Notes under the pieces: generated by a model
The model's input: only the letters and a program-made list of their open reading frames with translations
Database searches by the model: none
What the model was told of the DNA's origin: nothing
Position numbers and translations under genes: made by a program
Assembly: GCA_964420035.1 (NCBI GenBank)
Contig: CAYQQR010000005.1
Span: 1 to 64,000 of the forward strand
Source: CAYQQR01 sp964420035
GTDB lineage: Bacteria > Bacteroidota > Bacteroidia > Bacteroidales > SM23-62
DNA length: 64,000 nucleotides
Reading direction: 5' to 3'
Part shown: positions 63,346-64,000 of the stretch, in pieces
Position numbering within the stretch: position 1 is the stretch's first letter
Layout of the letters: each line of letters begins with the position of its first letter

Positions 63346-64000
63346 ATGAATCGATTGTTATTTCTATGCGGCCTCTTCTTTCTACTGCCGGTTTCTTCCG
63401 ATGTTTTCGCCCAGCAGAAATCCGTCAGCGGGATTGTCCTGAACGGTGAAGACCTTCAGCCCATACCGGGAGCTACGGTTCAAATAAAGGGGACCACCAC
63501 CGGTACAATTACCGATCTTGAGGGGGAATTTCGCCTGGGTGCAGCTCCGGGTTCCGAACTTGTTATAAGTTTTGTAGGAATGCAGGATGCTAGGGTTACC
63601 GTGGATGAACGGGATTACTACAACATCAAGCTCTGGTCCAAAGTTGAAGAACTGGATGAAGTGGTGGTCATAGGCTACGGTACGCGCAAGAAACGGGATA
63701 TCATAGGATCCGTCGCATCGGTGTCTTCCGAAGAACTGAACCGGGTCCCCAGTACCTCTTTCACGGAGGCACTGCAGGGTAAAGCCACGGGGGTACAAAT
63801 CACTAACAGTTCCGGTGTCCCCGGGGCAAAGATCAATGTGCTTGTGCGGGGCAATTCCTCCATCAGTCTGAGTACCGACCCGCTCTGGATCATTGACGGA
63901 ATGCCCGTATACGCCGGGGGCGGACTGGAGCGTACCATAGGATCCACAAGCCAGGATCCCATGTCGCTGATCAATATGAACGATATCGAATCCATACAGG
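63346..64000 (+). CDS. SusC/RagA-type TonB-linked outer-membrane receptor, partial (5' end)
   Basis: The frame starts at ATG 63346 and runs off the window at residue 218. The signal peptide (1-~23, ending DVFAQ) leads to a carboxypeptidase-like domain (SGIVLNGEDLQPIPGATVQIKG in part, TGTITDLEGEFRL, ISFVGM). The TonB/plug transition EVVVIGYGTRKKRDIIGSV and plug-domain motifs EALQGKATGVQI, NVLVRGNSSI and PLWIIDGMPV complete what is visible. This is the conserved start of a SusC-like protein that imports glycan fragments with a SusD partner, which would lie beyond the window. It is divergent from the large surface protein. Confidence 0.93.
   Translation, partial: MNRLLFLCGLFFLLPVSSDVFAQQKSVSGIVLNGEDLQPIPGATVQIKGTTTGTITDLEGEFRLGAAPGSELVISFVGMQDARVTVDERDYYNIKLWSKVEELDEVVVIGYGTRKKRDIIGSVASVSSEELNRVPSTSFTEALQGKATGVQITNSSGVPGAKINVLVRGNSSISLSTDPLWIIDGMPVYAGGGLERTIGSTSQDPMSLINMNDIESIQ

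Overview
The window looks like a chromosome segment of a Bacteroidota bacterium, probably Bacteroidales or Marinilabiliales. The signs are type IX secretion sorting domains at the C-termini of three large secreted proteins, a SusC/RagA-type TonB-linked receptor at the right edge, a hybrid two-component regulator with Reg_prop repeats and an AraC domain, a DUF2723 membrane protein, purD next to a DUF6427 gene, no Shine-Dalgarno pattern, and several matches to the Bacteroidota -7 box TAnnTTTG. I saw no tRNA, rRNA, CRISPR array, phage or transposase gene.

Layout. Positions 1-7300 hold a short tandem repeat, a 3-methyladenine DNA glycosylase, an O-antigen ligase-like protein, an outer-membrane barrel-like protein, a DUF2723 protein and a polysaccharide deacetylase. 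Positions 7330-15175 hold an AT-rich island with a lasso peptide gene cluster. On the minus strand it runs HPr-kinase-like kinase, sulfotransferase, PqqD-like recognition protein (B1), leader peptidase (B2), then a 41-residue precursor gene at 9492-9617 that overlaps the end of B2. A type IX secreted protein follows 11 bases later. On the plus strand are the asparagine-synthetase-like cyclase and a nucleotidyltransferase. The precursor ends in serine, the residue that lasso kinases of this type are known to phosphorylate. This is the most notable system in the window. Positions 15156-19541 hold a DUF354 protein, purD and DUF6427, separated by repeat-rich gaps.

Positions 19548-33517 are all minus strand: two small envelope genes, then a nine-gene run encoding CheR, a kinase-less GAF/PAS sensor, a degenerate CheR, a receiver-less CheB, a GAF protein, a SiaA-like PP2C phosphatase, a SiaB-like kinase, a SiaC (DUF1987) protein and an ABCG-type ABC transporter with an N-terminal TerB-like region. 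It reads as a partner-switching signalling module with chemotaxis-type methylation enzymes but no CheA or receptor. Positions 33641-38074 hold purQ, an EamA transporter, an M1 peptidase and a TapB-like protein.

Positions 38078-64000 are a carbohydrate-use region: a sodium/solute symporter, a GH88/105 hydrolase, an AlbA_2 protein, a hybrid two-component regulator, and a tightly packed plus-strand operon (38-residue membrane peptide, beta-helix protein, helical-toroid-like lipoprotein, DUF1080-like lipoprotein, Gfo/Idh/MocA oxidoreductase, GH42-like lipoprotein). On the other strand are a DUF362 protein and a 1744-residue surface protein with an internal duplication. The 5' part of a susC-like gene runs off the right edge.
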